Assembly: GCA_963576725.1 (NCBI GenBank)
Contig: OY755246.1
Span: 73,835,467 to 73,899,466 of the forward strand
Direction of reading: 5' to 3'
From: Azorinus chamasolen
Lineage: Eukaryota; Mollusca; Bivalvia; Cardiida; Solecurtidae
Length of the DNA stretch: 64,000 nucleotides
Shown one piece after another: positions 48,552 through 60,154 of this stretch (positions are counted from its first letter, which is position 1; each line of letters begins with the position of its first letter). Both the position numbers and the translations under genes were made by a program. The notes beneath the pieces were generated by a model. That model searched no databases. It was not told the DNA's origin and saw nothing but the letters and a program-made list of their open reading frames with translations.

Positions 48552-49619
48552 TTAAACGATTTTTAAAGATATTCTTATTGGTCATTTCACACAAAAACTG
48601 GCATTATGTACTGCCTAGCACTCTATTTGCCTATATACCTGGGTCAAGGTATAATTGCATAGCTTTATTGAAGTCATTTGAATTTCTCAAAGACCAGTTT
48701 TAGGCATTTTGAGCTAAGGCAAAAATGGCACAAGTTGTAAACAGTTTAGGTCTTGGTCAACCAGTCACTTGGTATTAGTTCTGAATTCAGTTCAAGTTTA
48801 TTCAGCAGTTAAAGGGTGAAAGCAGTGCACTAAGCTTATTTCATCTGCTAGAAATGTTGTCCACTGAAAAATTAACATGTCAATATACATGTATTACTGT
48901 AACTCAGGTGAGCGATATAGGGCCAATGGCCCTCTTGTTCATAGGAAAATCTTTAAAAATCTTCTTCTCTGAAACTGTAAGGCCTAGACCTTTGATATTT
49001 GGTAAGTAGTATGATCTTATGGTCCTCTACAAAGGTTGTTCAAATTATGACCCCCCGGGCCAAAAATGGCCCCGCCCGAAGGCTTATCAGTTTTTCATAG
49101 GAAAATCTTTAAAAATCTTCTTCTGTAACTGTATGGCCTAGACCTTTGATATTTGGTATGTAGCATGATCTTATGGTCCTCTACAAAGAATGTTCAAATT
49201 ATGACCCCCAGGCCAAAAATGGCCCCGCCCATGGGCTTATCAGTTTTTCATTGGTAAATCTTTAAAGATCTACTGAAACTGTAAGGCCTAGACCTTTTAT
49301 GTTTGGTATGTAACATGATCTAATGGTCCTTTACAAATATGTAGCTGTGGCTTGTGGTCCTCTGCCAAGAATGTTCAACTTACGACCCTGACCACTGGGC
49401 GAAACTTGGCCCTGCCTCAGGGCTTATCAGTTTTTCATGGGAAAATATAAAATATTATTTTTCTCTAAAACTATAAGGCTTAGACCTTTAATTAATGGCA
49501 TACTGCTTTGCCTTGTGGTTCTCTACTAAGGTTGTACAAATGATTTCTTGTGGTCAAAAATGGCCCCACCCCTGGGGTTATCTCAGGTGAGCACTTCAGG
49601 GCCTCATGGCCCTCTTGTT

Positions 49620-50280
49620 ATCAATATTATTTTGACAAACAGATGGTGAAATGTTTTCTAAATATTGATGAATCTTGTCAAATTATCGGTAGTTTGCCAG
49701 TCCAGGTCATAGTTGTTTCAAACGTCATGCTTACGTACATTCGGCCTTTACAAATCAAGAAGAAACTTGATTTAATCATACAAGGAATGGAAGTTCTTTG
49801 TTCCGATAGAATCCCGACATTCGTTGTTTTTGTTGGTATTACTTTCTGGAACCTTCTTCTCAATGGGCTGAATTGTTTGTTCGTTTAACCGTATCGCACC
49901 TCTGTACTGCTTCAACGGTTAATTGTTTACACGCGACATGCAATCATCCATGCGTACGGCACGTGCTGTGGGTGTTGGCTGATAGCTTGAGACACTGCAA
50001 CACCAGGGGAAGTCTGTGTGTATACTTGTCACTTAAAATAACATATATAAACTAACACCTTTGAAAGGGCGTCGGCTCGAGAATTTTTACATGTCGGAGA
50101 AATTAAGGGGTGTCGGATTTTCATCACCAACAAAGATCGAATGTCGGGCCCGTCATGTGAAAAGGGCCTTGGGAAAGTCCTGAACTATCATTGTATGATA
50201 TATTGATATATTGTGACTTAGAGTTTCTTCTTTTTGATGGCATTCCCAAGCGTATATTAGGGGGAGCTAATACTAGGAAG
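49620..50280. other. Unassigned DNA right of O, inside Z
   Basis: Overlapping frames at 49550-49888 and 49873-50055 have no family features or splice support. No repeat structure was noticed. Confidence 0.4.
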
Positions 50281-50455
50281 GGCGCTTCTATAAGGTGAAA
50301 TACGGTAGTGAAAACTTGAAAAAGCTTCTCTGATGAAACTAGAAGGTTGTCTGCTTTCATATTTGGCTGCCAGGCACATAGCATCATGCTCAGGTTCTCT
50401 GCAAAAGTTATATAAATTATGCCCTGCAGGTGGCCAGTTTTCTATAGCAGCCTGC

Positions 50456-52124
50456 CGTTTCAATCAATCTTCAATATTATCCTTGGCTGGTCATAGACAA
50501 TTATTGGTTGTTATTGCTCCGCGCCCACAGGCGCGGAGCTATTTGTATTCACGATATGTTTGGTTCATGGACCCGGATTTGATATTTTAAACCCTTTCGA
50601 TCAATTATGCTCAAGTATCTGTGATTAACATTAGGCTTAACGTGTATACTTTGTATGATTTACTTCAGTTTCTCTTTTAATTATTTTATAAATGTATTTA
50701 AGATGTATGCAATGGTAAAATTATGCTTAGCAATATTTACACTATCCGAATATGTCGCGATTTTGTCGGACACGAGTTTTACAGGGCACTCCTTTCCGTG
50801 CTCTCGTCAAATGTTTACAGAGTTAACTACCCCTGTTAATCTCGGAGCTGTCTTGCTACGTTTTGATTATTAATAAAGACTTTTGTAACCCTCTGGGGTT
50901 ATTGGTTTAAATGTTCAACTTAGTTTTAACTTTATATGTTCACTAGTATCCTGAGGGTGGGGCTCTAACCGGATGTGAGGGATAACAACAGTCTTCTCCG
51001 TTTACTCTATAATTCACTCTACATGGCTCACATGGCAAATTCAAGGATGTTCAACCAAAACCATAACACGACTAGTGGAACCAAATCGAGACGAACCAAT
51101 TTGAATCGAACCAAAGTCTTACATCCTGAAAATACATGCGTTAAAGCACACTAAATACACATCCTGTTACATGGTCTTTAAGAGCTGAAAATAACATGGG
51201 TAAATGTCTCTTAAAACAGAAAGCATTTAGCTAGGGACTTATTACATACAGCAATTAACAATAATTCGTGGTTCTAGTGGCCTACAACCTTCAACCTTCA
51301 AAATAACTATATATTCTTCTAGAATAGGTTTCCTGAAGACACATTATATTATACAAACAACAATGACATTACAGTACAAAACAATACACAGCAAAGCTTA
51401 CCAGTTTGTGTAAACTCCACCAATCACTCCACCACGTCTTTCACACTTGTGCTTATGTTAATTCTGCTGTAAATTAAAAGGTGAATGGTCAAAGTACTTG
51501 TGAATATGTTATTGACATGCCTGAAAGATAAAACCGCGTAGAAAGAAGATGAAAGCCACCATTCCGCTTTTCGCAACAAACGCGAAAACTCATTGCATTA
51601 AACCTAAGCGCGTATAGAATATCTAAAACGGACAGTATTTAAAAGAATCAAGACATGCCATGTATAGAGTACACTTTCCACTGTTAACACTTACTTGCCA
51701 AAACCTTCAAGACATCCATACAACTCCGATAACGACTAAAGAATGACTAAATTTACAAATGTCTGACAGATTTGCCGCGATATGATCATGTGACAAAAAT
51801 CCGGGAAATAACCAAGGGAAGTAACTCTTCAAATACCCACAACTTAAAGTAAATAGAGAAATGAACCAAATGTCAACCTGGTTACACTTTTGTTTGTGTT
51901 TATGTGTTTTACGAACGCCCTTTTAGGACTTTGAATATACTAATAAGCCATAATACCATACGAAAGTATTTCTGGGAAGCAATGTGCTATGTTTCACTAC
52001 AATAACAATCGGACGGAAACGGGTCGAACCGGCCTAACTTGGCCCAAGTGAAATAGATCCATGGTCAATCCGGCCTCAAAAGAGTTTCAGCTGCCCCATT
52101 TCGGTCAAACCCCCCCCCCCCCCC
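50456..52124. other. Unassigned DNA with an orphan GC-rich hairpin
   Basis: GCTCCGCGCC CACA GGCGCGGAGC at 50516-50539 resembles the 5' hairpin of element M in shape, but no tract or core follows. A poly-C run of 15 is at 52110-52124. No exon could be supported. Confidence 0.4.
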
Positions 52125-54210
52125 TATAGGAGCTGTCTGATCTGGGTCTTCTCTGTTTGCAGATGCGTGAAATACCATTTGTATGAGGGGAAGTGTTAAC
52201 TATGGATTCAACAGTGTGCGATAATTGTCAGCATACGCCTATTTTATAAGTTAATATCAATTGCTTATATTATTTTGACAAAACACTCATAATGTTGAAG
52301 CAATATTTATACAAATACACTGTACCATTTAATTTGTTTTATAAAATGAAGCGTGGTCATGATCTGGGTCTGAATTATGATTGGGCGGTTTGCGATAATT
52401 GCCTGCACGCGCCTATTTGAAAAATTAACATCAAACATATAGCCGCGATATACGTGTGAAAACCTAATCCCTATGACATACGGTCAACGAAACGACTTTA
52501 GGCTTACAGTAAGCGGCCATCAAAAAAGTATATTTTTAGGTTTGTAAGGCAGGTGCTAGCGTAATGCAGAACAAACATACAGCAGAAAGCATCTATAGAA
52601 GTTTTCAGCATTATTTTTGCCCTGCATTATGCAACCACCTGTTTTTACAACTTATATGTTTAATAAATGAATGACCACTTATGGTAGAGTTTACTGTATT
52701 ATTTAAATAAGGTCCACGAACGGGAAGGTCGACCAAACGACCATATTTCCATATGGACATTCATGAATAACAAATTGATTTGTTCACCACTTTGTATTTT
52801 AAAAGACTAGTGGTTTGTCTAGACAAGAAAAAATGCCTTGGTGATTCCCTGTCTATAGAAATGTTTTTGTTAAAAAAAAATGTGCCAATATTTTAATAGA
52901 CCCCTAACAAAATAAAGGTAATTCCGATGATTTTCCCCATGGCAGAAACTGTAGAATTAGATCTCTATATTATTCCATAACCAATCAGAGCAGACCCTGG
53001 ACAGTCCAGATGGGACATTTGTGATTTGTCTGATCTGGATCTACTCTGTTTGCAAACATATGAAAAGTCATATATATGAGTAAAGGGATAAGCCTGGATA
53101 AATACGGGACAGCAATTATTCAAATAACATACATGTACTTATTTTAGGGTAAGTTTATATGGATGAAGGTTTACCTTGATATACGGTAGAGTAATTATTC
53201 AAACAACATGTATGTTGTTTGAATATTATTTTTCAGAGTTAGTAATTAATAACAAGGACATTACTTCAAACTGCAATAGATTTATAAACAGCATTTATGG
53301 CTTTAATATGAATTGAAAGATGGACACTGTCACTGTCACTCAGCATTGCGTTTCTGACTTCAAGGACCGAGTTTCGCTAATAACCACTTTGTTAATGGGT
53401 TGACCGTAGTTACAGTCTGTCATATTTTTTTGTAATACATTAATAGATTCCAAGACGTCAAACATGGTGATTAACGTGTGCAGCGATTTCTTCCCTTACA
53501 TTTAATATCCATATCCAACCGGATGCCATTATGGCCCATCAGGCATTTGATTCTTATAAACTTGCAACATGTTGTGACAGGGGTTTCATTCTGGCTATAG
53601 TTAAATCGTTTTCCTTCAAATCAATTACCTTTTGTCACCACTATTAATTCTTTATGAAAGTCCATACAAGTCACTTTTATGCATTTGCAAACAAGGCAAA
53701 CACAAATCAGATAAGCCATACAGGAAAAATATTTTCAGTTCCCTTTAATTATGTAAATCCACCTTCATTACAATCTGTGATAGAGGTTTCATCAACAATC
53801 TTCAAAAGGTGCAACATTACCAACATATTCACTTAATACACATTTAAAACAAAGAGCTAATGATATGCTACTTGTTGTATCCACATGAGTCATTTTTGAA
53901 ACCTCCATTCTTCATGAAAGTAAATGACCTGCCCACCTAACCATTGTCGTCTGATCTGGATCAAAACTTTTTGTCAATCAGTGTACTCGTCTTTCTGTGT
54001 TTAACTTTTTACAGCCAAACCTGTAGTAGGCAGGCAATTAATGAAGAAACATTGAAGACTCAAATTACAGATTACTGTTTAGGTTGGACAAGTGTGATGC
54101 ACAAAGCTCCCGAAAGAGCTTCATGCACTACACTTGTCATGCATTAAGCTGACACATTTCTATAAGGTTTCTATTCCATCTTATTTTGAGTGTCAGTTTA
54201 ACTCATTTCC
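52125..54210. other. Unassigned DNA with T-type MITE remnants
   Basis: T-type remnants at about 52125-52195 and 52925-53085 (palindrome arms 'atcagagcagaccctgg' and 'gatctactctgtttgc'). The frame at 53654-53836 has no recognised family. The rest is AT-rich with nothing supportable. Confidence 0.45.
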
Positions 54211-54370
54211 TCATATTGACAACTCTGTAAAAATCACTTTGTGAAACCAGTGTTACAATGGTTTCAAACTATAAAGTTCTAAAAATTTTCCCTTTCTCTA
54301 GTTAAAGCTCATTTTCGGTACATTTATTCAAAGAAGCTGGGTCTAAAATAGTCTATGAGGTAATGGGTTA
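54211..54370 (-). mobile_element. MITE S2, degraded relative of S1
   Basis: The reverse complement follows S1: 'catagactattttagaccca', 'gtaccgaaaatgagctttaa', 'agtttgaaaccattgtaaca'. The central palindrome is reduced to one arm. Confidence 0.55.
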
Positions 54371-54567
54371 ACACATGTTTTTATGTATTTACCTCGTTTT
54401 CAACCCTTTGATAATCGTACCTATATTACTACTCCTATTTTCGTTTCGTAGGAGAATATACATGGATGCATGGTATTTCATCCCCTGTATAGGTATATGT
54501 TGCTTCATCCGTTATATGCATAATTATGTGTATATCTGGGTAGCAATCATATTAACTACATGTAATT

Positions 54568-55713
54568 ATGTCTCCCCCCATATTTATATGGGGGAGACAT
54601 ATTGTTTTCGTGAGAGTTGTCTGTCTGTCTGTCCGTCCGTCCGTCTGTCCGTCACACTTTTTGTCCGGACGATAACTTCAATATGCCTGATGCCAGTTGA
54701 TTGAAACTTCATATATGGAAAGAGCATAATGAGAGGAAGTGTCATGCACAAGGTCCATAACTCTGGCTTCGCTAATATAGGAGTTATTGCCCCTTGTAAA
54801 AAAAAAATCACACTTTTTTGTCCGGACGATAACTCCTATATGGCTCATGGCATTGGATTGAAACTTCATATATGGAAAGATCATGACGAGAGGAAGTGTC
54901 ATGCACAAGGTCCATAAGCCTGGCTTCATTAATATTGGAGTTATTGCCCTTTGTAAAAAATATCATAATTTTTTGTCCGGACAATAACTTCAATATGCCT
55001 GATGCCAGTTGATTGAAACTTCATATATGGAAAGAGCATAATGAGAGGAAGTGTCATGCACAAGGTCCATAACTCTGGCTTCACTAATATTGGAGTTATT
55101 GCCCTTTGTAAAAAAAAATCACAATTTTTTGTCCGGATGATTTCTCCTATGTGACACATGCCATTGGAGTGAAACTTCATACATGGAACGATCATGATAA
55201 AAGAAAGTGTCATGCATAAGATCCTGAACTCGAGCTTCAATAAATTTAGAGATATTGCCCCTTGTACATTTGTTTAATTCTTTCTTGTCCGGACGATAAC
55301 TCCTACAATGGCTCTTGCCATTGTATTGAAACTTCATACATGGAAAGAGCATGATGAGAGAAAGTGTCATGCGCAAGGGCCATAATTCTGGCTTCAATAC
55401 CTTTGGAGTTATTGCCCTTTGTTACATTTTTTGGCCGATCAATAACTCCTGTTCGACTGATGCTATTGGAATGACATTTTATTTTTGGAAAGAGCATGAT
55501 GAAAGTAAGTGTCATGCACAAGGGCCATAAATCTGGTATCAGTATTTTTGGAGTTATTAGCTGTTATCATTTTCTTCTTGAAAAATGTAGTGTGGAAAGC
55601 GCATAATGAGGGGAAGTATCATTGATCAAGACCATAACATTTTTAGTGATTTCCCTTTACATATTGTTTTTATTAGAGGGGAGACATCCGTTTTTGTGAC
55701 AAAAACCTCTAGT
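54568..55713 (+). mobile_element. Element D3, complete
   Basis: The same 5' stem and 3' end as D2, about six units. The last three units and the 3' end are nearly identical in D1, D2 and D3 ('ggccgatcaataactcctgt', 'tattttcttgaaaaatgtag'-like), so copies share a fixed, ordered array rather than independently expanded ones. Confidence 0.92.
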
Positions 55714-56640
55714 TTAATACGTGAATTCATGGATATCCGTATTACTTCTCCTTTTGTTTCGTTTGAGATTATACTCGGGAGTCTGTTGTCATTTGGTTAA
55801 TGATGCCCACATGTGCATTGTACATGTAACTCTGGTTTTCTTAACCCGTCTTCCGCCGTAAATGTCGTCTACTTTGACGTTGTCGTCTGCAAATTTAAAA
55901 TTTCGAATTGTTGCGGTTTAAAAATGGAAAAATACCTAAAGACGAGTGTCAGACAGTTTTGAAATTGATCAGATGCCTCGTTACGTGACGTTCTGATCCG
56001 ATTCTAAAATACTAGTGAAGTCGCGTTCGGCAGGAAAAGTGTTAAATGATACAGGTTATATTGATTCGATGGTCTCGTAAATTGAAAAGGTATGGTCATT
56101 GTAAGTATTTATTGTGTACCAATTATTGTACATTATATCATGATGTGATACTGAACAGTAATATTCTGTTTAAATGCAATGTTCATATTAGATCTACACT
56201 TTTATAGTGTTATCTGTATATATGTTACTGATCTCCATTTATGAAGGAAATGCATAAACTAACTTACTTGCGTTTTGCTGTTGACAATGTATTTAAAAGG
56301 TTACCCATGGAACTCAGTTTCTAACTCTGCTTGTACAAATATGGCTATCATTTGTAAACCAGTTTTTCCATAATAAACCTTGTTCATTTCTTCTCCAACT
56401 CGGTGTATTCCCCACACTCTAAGGAAATGTGTCCAACAAGGTTCGTTCCCCAAGTCTTCTTACAAATATTGCAGTAAGTGGACTATACGATAAAAAAGAC
56501 TGCTGGGTTTGCCATTCAATAGTACACTACTGCAATTCAATCTTTGTGGCAAACACCAACTTACAGTTTCGGCAGATTGCTATTACCATTTCATTTGCAC
56601 ATTTCTTTTTTTTGCGCGGAACAACTCCTTTGCTGTTTTA
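55714..56640. other. Unassigned DNA upstream of the Phafin exons
   Basis: No N-terminal Phafin coding exon (MVDRL...RRI...CFG pattern) was found here or elsewhere upstream. A GTAAGT follows ATGGTCATT at about 56092-56106, but a three-codon exon is not credible evidence. The first exon may lie left of the window or be too diverged to see. Confidence 0.35.
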
Positions 56641-56881
56641 CAGCAACATTTGTACTTGTGGAGTATAGTGGTGTAGTCAAATTAGTTTTGTTGCTTGACC
56701 AGTGGCAATTTTTAGCATACATGTATTGCTGGAGTGTGTCTATTACTCAGTGGGACTTAGTTAGCTAAGATGTGGTAGGTGTTGGAGTTTTTGCCTTGTT
56801 TTATAACATAGTGAAAACTTTGAAAATATTCTCCTCTGATTGCCTGGTGAGCGATATCAGGGCCATCATGGCCCTTTTGCA
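56641..56881 (+). mobile_element. 3' remnant of a B-type element
   Basis: 'gaccagtggcaatttttagc' and 'gctggag' phrases match the tail of B9 (61690-61735). It ends TGGTGAGCGATATC, hairpin AGGGCCATCATGGCCCT, TTTGC, so the terminal CTTGTT is mutated. Confidence 0.65.
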
Positions 56882-57198
56882 ATCATCAAGGCTAGGTAGA
56901 CTCCATACATGTCAAGGTTGTTGACTATTTGACATGTTACAGCTGCCCCTCGGTGTAATCAAAGTGGGTATTGAGTACATAGATAGGATAATTTATGTGT
57001 TAAAGTACATTGTTCAAGACTGCATACAATTGAATGTAGTACATGTAAATGTTTATGTATTCAATTACCAGTATTTTCTTTGATGAAAAGGGGGGGGGGG
57101 GATTCTATTGCTTGTATTGTTAGAAAAATGGAACATTACATATATATAGACAAAATGGTTAGACTTAAAACAGCCATTGATATGTTCATAAATTTCAG

Positions 57199-57336
57199 CC
57201 ACTGGCTGTGTCTGGACGCGTTCTGGTAGGAGAAGGGGTATTGACAAAGATGTGCCGCAAGAAGCCAAAGCCTCGCCAGTTCTTTTTGTTTAATGATGTC
57301 CTAGTTTATGGCAATATTGTGATCAATAAGAAAAAG
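57199..57336 (+). CDS. PLEKHF2: Phafin (PLEKHF2-like) coding exon, start of PH domain
   Basis: This 138-base exon (46 codons, phase 0 at both ends) lies between a TTTCAG acceptor (57193-57198) and a GTAGGA donor at 57337. It encodes PLAVSGRVLVGEG, then CRKKPKPRQFFLFND, then VLVYGNIVINKKK, which I recognise as the start of the PH domain of Phafin proteins; it looks closer to PLEKHF2 than PLEKHF1 (for example the GNIVI stretch). Phafins are small PH plus FYVE proteins that bind phosphatidylinositol 3-phosphate on endosomes and act in endosome fusion, sorting and autophagy. The exon continues in frame into 60155-60218. No N-terminal coding exon (family start MVDRL) was found in the window. The open frame on the opposite strand is a shadow. 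Assignment is from remembered family sequence, not a search. Confidence 0.93.
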
Positions 57337-57404
57337 GTAGGAATGCAATAGTTTATAATAAGGTAACTTTGGTAATTGAACTTGCTGTCTGTAATCTTGG
57401 TTTT

Positions 57405-59837
57405 TATACGCCCACCTAATAAAGGTGGTCGTATATTGGTGTGGCCCTGTCCGTCTGTCCGTCCGTCCGTTCGTCAGTCAACATTTTGTTTGTCCGCAGT
57501 TTTCTCGGAAAACTATTAGACAGATATTAATGAAACTTCACACAAATGTTTAATGCATCAATATCTGAAGCTGAGTTGATTCTGAGATTCATTTGATTTT
57601 TCATTTCAGAGTTATAGCCCTTGTCCTTAAAAAATCATGCAAATAGTTTGTCCGCTGTTTTCTGGGAAAACTATTTGAGAGATATTAATGAAACTTCTTA
57701 CAAATGTTTAATGCATCAAGATCTTAAGCTGAGTTGATTCTGAGGTTCATTTGATTTTTCGTTTCAGAGTTATGGCCCTTGTCCTTAAAAAATAATGCAA
57801 ATACATGTTAATAGTTTGTCCTCTGTTTTCTGGGAAAACTGTTTGACAGATATTAATGAAACTTCACACACATGTTTAATGCATCAAGACCTGAAGCTGA
57901 GTCAATTCTGAGGTTCATTTGATTTGTTGTTTCAGAGTTATAGCCCTTGCACTTAAAAAAAATAATGCAAATCTATGCAAATATGAGGATGGCCATAACT
58001 TTTTCATTTGAAATGATATTTACTTCAATTTTTTTTATATGGTTAAACCTTAATATGAATTTTCAAATATATTGTGGGGTTTTTGACATGTCATTTTATT
58101 CTAAAGTTATGGTCCTTGAACTTTGTGTGTTTGTTGCTTTGTTTGTCTGTCAACTTTTAGTTTGTCTGAAAATATGAGGATTAGCTGTAACTTTTTAGCT
58201 CGCCAGAGCACAAAGTGCTCAGGGTGAGCTTTTGTGATCGCCTGATGTCCGTCGTCCGTCGTCCCGCGTCAACAATTTGAACCTTTAAAAATCTTCTCCT
58301 CTGAATCTACAGGGTTCTCAGCTTTCATCTTTGGTACATAGCATCACCTATAGGTCCTCTACAAAAGTTATATAAATAATGCCCCTGGGGTCAAAATTGG
58401 CCCCGCTCCAGGGGTTGAAAGTTTTCAATAGAAACATATAGTAAAACTTTGAAAATCTTCTCCTCTGAAACCAGAAGGTTCTCAGCTTTCATATTTGGCA
58501 CATAGCATCATGTTCAGGTCCTCTACAAAAGTTATATAAATTATGACCCTGGGGTCAAAATTGGCCCCGCCCCAGGGGTGGGAAGTTTTCAATGGAAACA
58601 AATAGTGAAATCTTTGAAAATCTTCTCCTCTGAAACTGAAAGGCTCTCATCTTTCATATTTGGCACAGAGCATCATGATCAGGACCTCTACAAAAGTTAT
58701 ATAAATTATGGCCCTTGGGTCAAAATTGGCCCCGTCCCAGGGGTGGCCAGTTTTCAATGGAAACAAATAGTGAAATCTTTGAAAATCTTCTCCTCTGAAA
58801 CTGGAAGGCTCTCAGCTTGCATATTTGGCACAGATCATCATGTTCAGGTCCTCTACAAAAGTTATATTAATTTTGACCCTGGGGTCAAAATTGGCCCCGC
58901 CCCAGGGGTGGGTAGTTTTCAGAATAGAAACAAATAGTGAAATCTTTGAAAATCTCCTCTGAAACTGAAAGGCTCTCATCTTTCATATTTGACACAGAGC
59001 ATCATGTTCAGGTCCTCTACAAAAGTTATATAAATTATGGCCCTGGGGTCAAAATTGGCCCCGCCCCAGGGGTGGGCTGTTTTCAATGGAAACAAATAGT
59101 GAAATCTTTGAAAATCTTCTCCTCTGAAACTGGAAGGCTCTCAGCTTGCATATTTGGCACATAGCATCATGTTTAGGTCCTCTACAAAATTTATATTAAT
59201 TATGGCCCTGGGGTTCAAATTGGCCCCGCCCCAGGGGTGGGAAGTTTTCAATAGAAACATATAGTGAAATCTTTGAAAATCTTCTCCTCTGAAACTGGAA
59301 GGCGCTCAGCTTTCATATTTGGCACAGAGCATCATGTTCAGGTCCTCTACAAAAGTTATATAAATTATGGCCCTGGGATCAAAATTGGCCCCGCCCCAGG
59401 GGTGGGTAGTTTTCAGTAGAAACATATAGAGAAAACTTTGAAAATCTTCTCTGAAACTGAAAGGTTCTCAGCTTTCATATTTGGCTCATAGCATCATGTT
59501 CAAGTCCTCTACAAAAGTTACCTCTACAAAAGTTATATAAATTATGTCCCTGGGGTCAAAATTGGCCCATCCCAGGGCCGGCTAGTTTTCTATAAAAGCA
59601 TATAGTGAAAACTTTGAAAATCTTCTCCTCTGATTGTCTGGTGAGCGCTTCAGGGCCATTCTGGCCCTCTTGTTGATTTAATAAGATATTCACTTCAATT
59701 TTTTTGAAAATAGTATCACCTTAATATGGAAATCAAGATCTGAAGCACAGATTAGAAAATGTCAACACTTATTAGGCATGTTGAATCAGAGAAAGTTTGC
59801 AAGTGGGCGTATTATGTACCGTATGCGGTACTCTTGT
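57405..59837 (+). mobile_element. Tandem-core element L in the Phafin intron, with nested B8
   Basis: 5' stem TATACGCCCACCTAAT with AGGTGGTCGTATA, a GTCCGTCTGTCCGTCCGTCC tract, about four units of 150-160 bases ('gtttgtccgctgttttctgg', 'tcagagttatggcccttgtc'). B8 interrupts the last unit. 3' GTGGGCGTAT, hairpin GTACCGTATGCGGTAC, TCTTGT. Confidence 0.88.
58197..59674 (+). mobile_element. Tandem-core element B8, complete, nested in L
   Basis: 5' hairpin AGCTCGCCAGAGCAC / GTGCTCAGGGTGAGCT, a GTCCGTCGTCCGTCGTCCCG tract, about eight 165-base units, 3' TGGTGAGCGCTTC, hairpin, CTTGTT. It lies in a T run of L (compare 'ggccataactttttcatttg' at 57991-58010). The 119-residue frame is an array shadow. 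Confidence 0.92.
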
Positions 59838-60154
59838 GGATTTTACATCTGCCTCAAATCTAGACAAATAATGTATCAGAGATATTGGATACTGACATAT
59901 TTTAGATATTATAGGCTACTATTTTCAACACATAAGTCCAGCATTAGGTTTTACATGTATGTCCACAACTTGGAGAACTTCCCTTCTTTATTACCACTAT
60001 AACTATTGGTAGTTTACACATCATCAAAAGAATCTGTTAAATGAAAATTCCTGTGTCTGTAAAAAAACCCGAGGTCACATAATACTTATTTTTCAATAGC
60101 ATTTGTCACTGTGTATATGTGCATGATCAAACTAGGTGTTTTTTCCTGTTTCAG

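Larger units (their letters stand above)
46147..48939 (+). mobile_element. Element E2 nested in O
   Basis: The left junction reads 'cttatcagttttt' plus AGCTCACC, the right junction CTCTTGTT plus 'cataggaaaatc'. The intact phrase 'cttatcagtttttcatagg' occurs twice in O itself (about 45979-45997 and 49083-49101), so the boundaries and the T-run target are directly visible. E2 holds P2 in its GTCCG tract, T and U MITEs and a 25-C run in its tail. Confidence 0.92.
45773..49619 (+). mobile_element. Tandem-core element O with nested E2
   Basis: 5' hairpin AGCTCACCTGAGC / GCTCAGGATGAGCT, a GTCCGGCGTCTGTCGTCCGG tract, units with 'cttatcagtttttcatagg' and 'ggcctagacctttgatattt'. E2 interrupts it at 46147-48939. 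3' end AGGTGAGCACTTC, hairpin AGGGCCTCATGGCCCT, CTTGTT. Confidence 0.9.
42930..50305. mobile_element. Putative large TA-flanked TIR element Z (7.4 kb)
   Basis: Left end GTATTTCACCTAATAAAAGC plus GCC (from 42932), right end complementary to CCGTATTTCACCTTATAGAA plus GCGCC, ending 50305 and followed by TA. B7 core stops before it and resumes after it. It contains the ORF-poor region 42960-44060, D2, O (with E2, P2) and 49620-50280. No transposase was found, and most of its length is later insertions. Confidence 0.55.
34779..50455 (+). mobile_element. Element B7, host of a deep nest (right limit uncertain)
   Basis: The B-type 5' hairpin starts at 34779 (AGCTCGCCAGAGCAC). B-type core is resumed after each insertion: at 35847 after H2, about 40926-40938 after E1, 41876-42032 after MITE Y1, and 50308-50455 after element Z. 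No 3' terminus follows directly; the B-type 3' end at 56812-56881 may or may not belong to it. The order of insertions can be read from what interrupts what. Confidence 0.6.

Noticed and set aside
49550..50055. Two overlapping frames of 112 and 60 residues
   Set aside because: No recognised domain, first one starts inside element O, no splice support.
50640..50900. Possible solo LTR with an AATAAA signal near 50870
   Set aside because: No paired LTR, primer-binding site, TG...CA ends or target duplication could be identified.
53654..54147. Frames of 60 and 67 residues in unassigned DNA
   Set aside because: Length expected by chance in this composition; no family features.
56092..56106. ATGGTCATT followed by GTAAGT as the first Phafin coding exon
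   Set aside because: Only three codons, and the family's N-terminal segment of about 27 residues would be missing.
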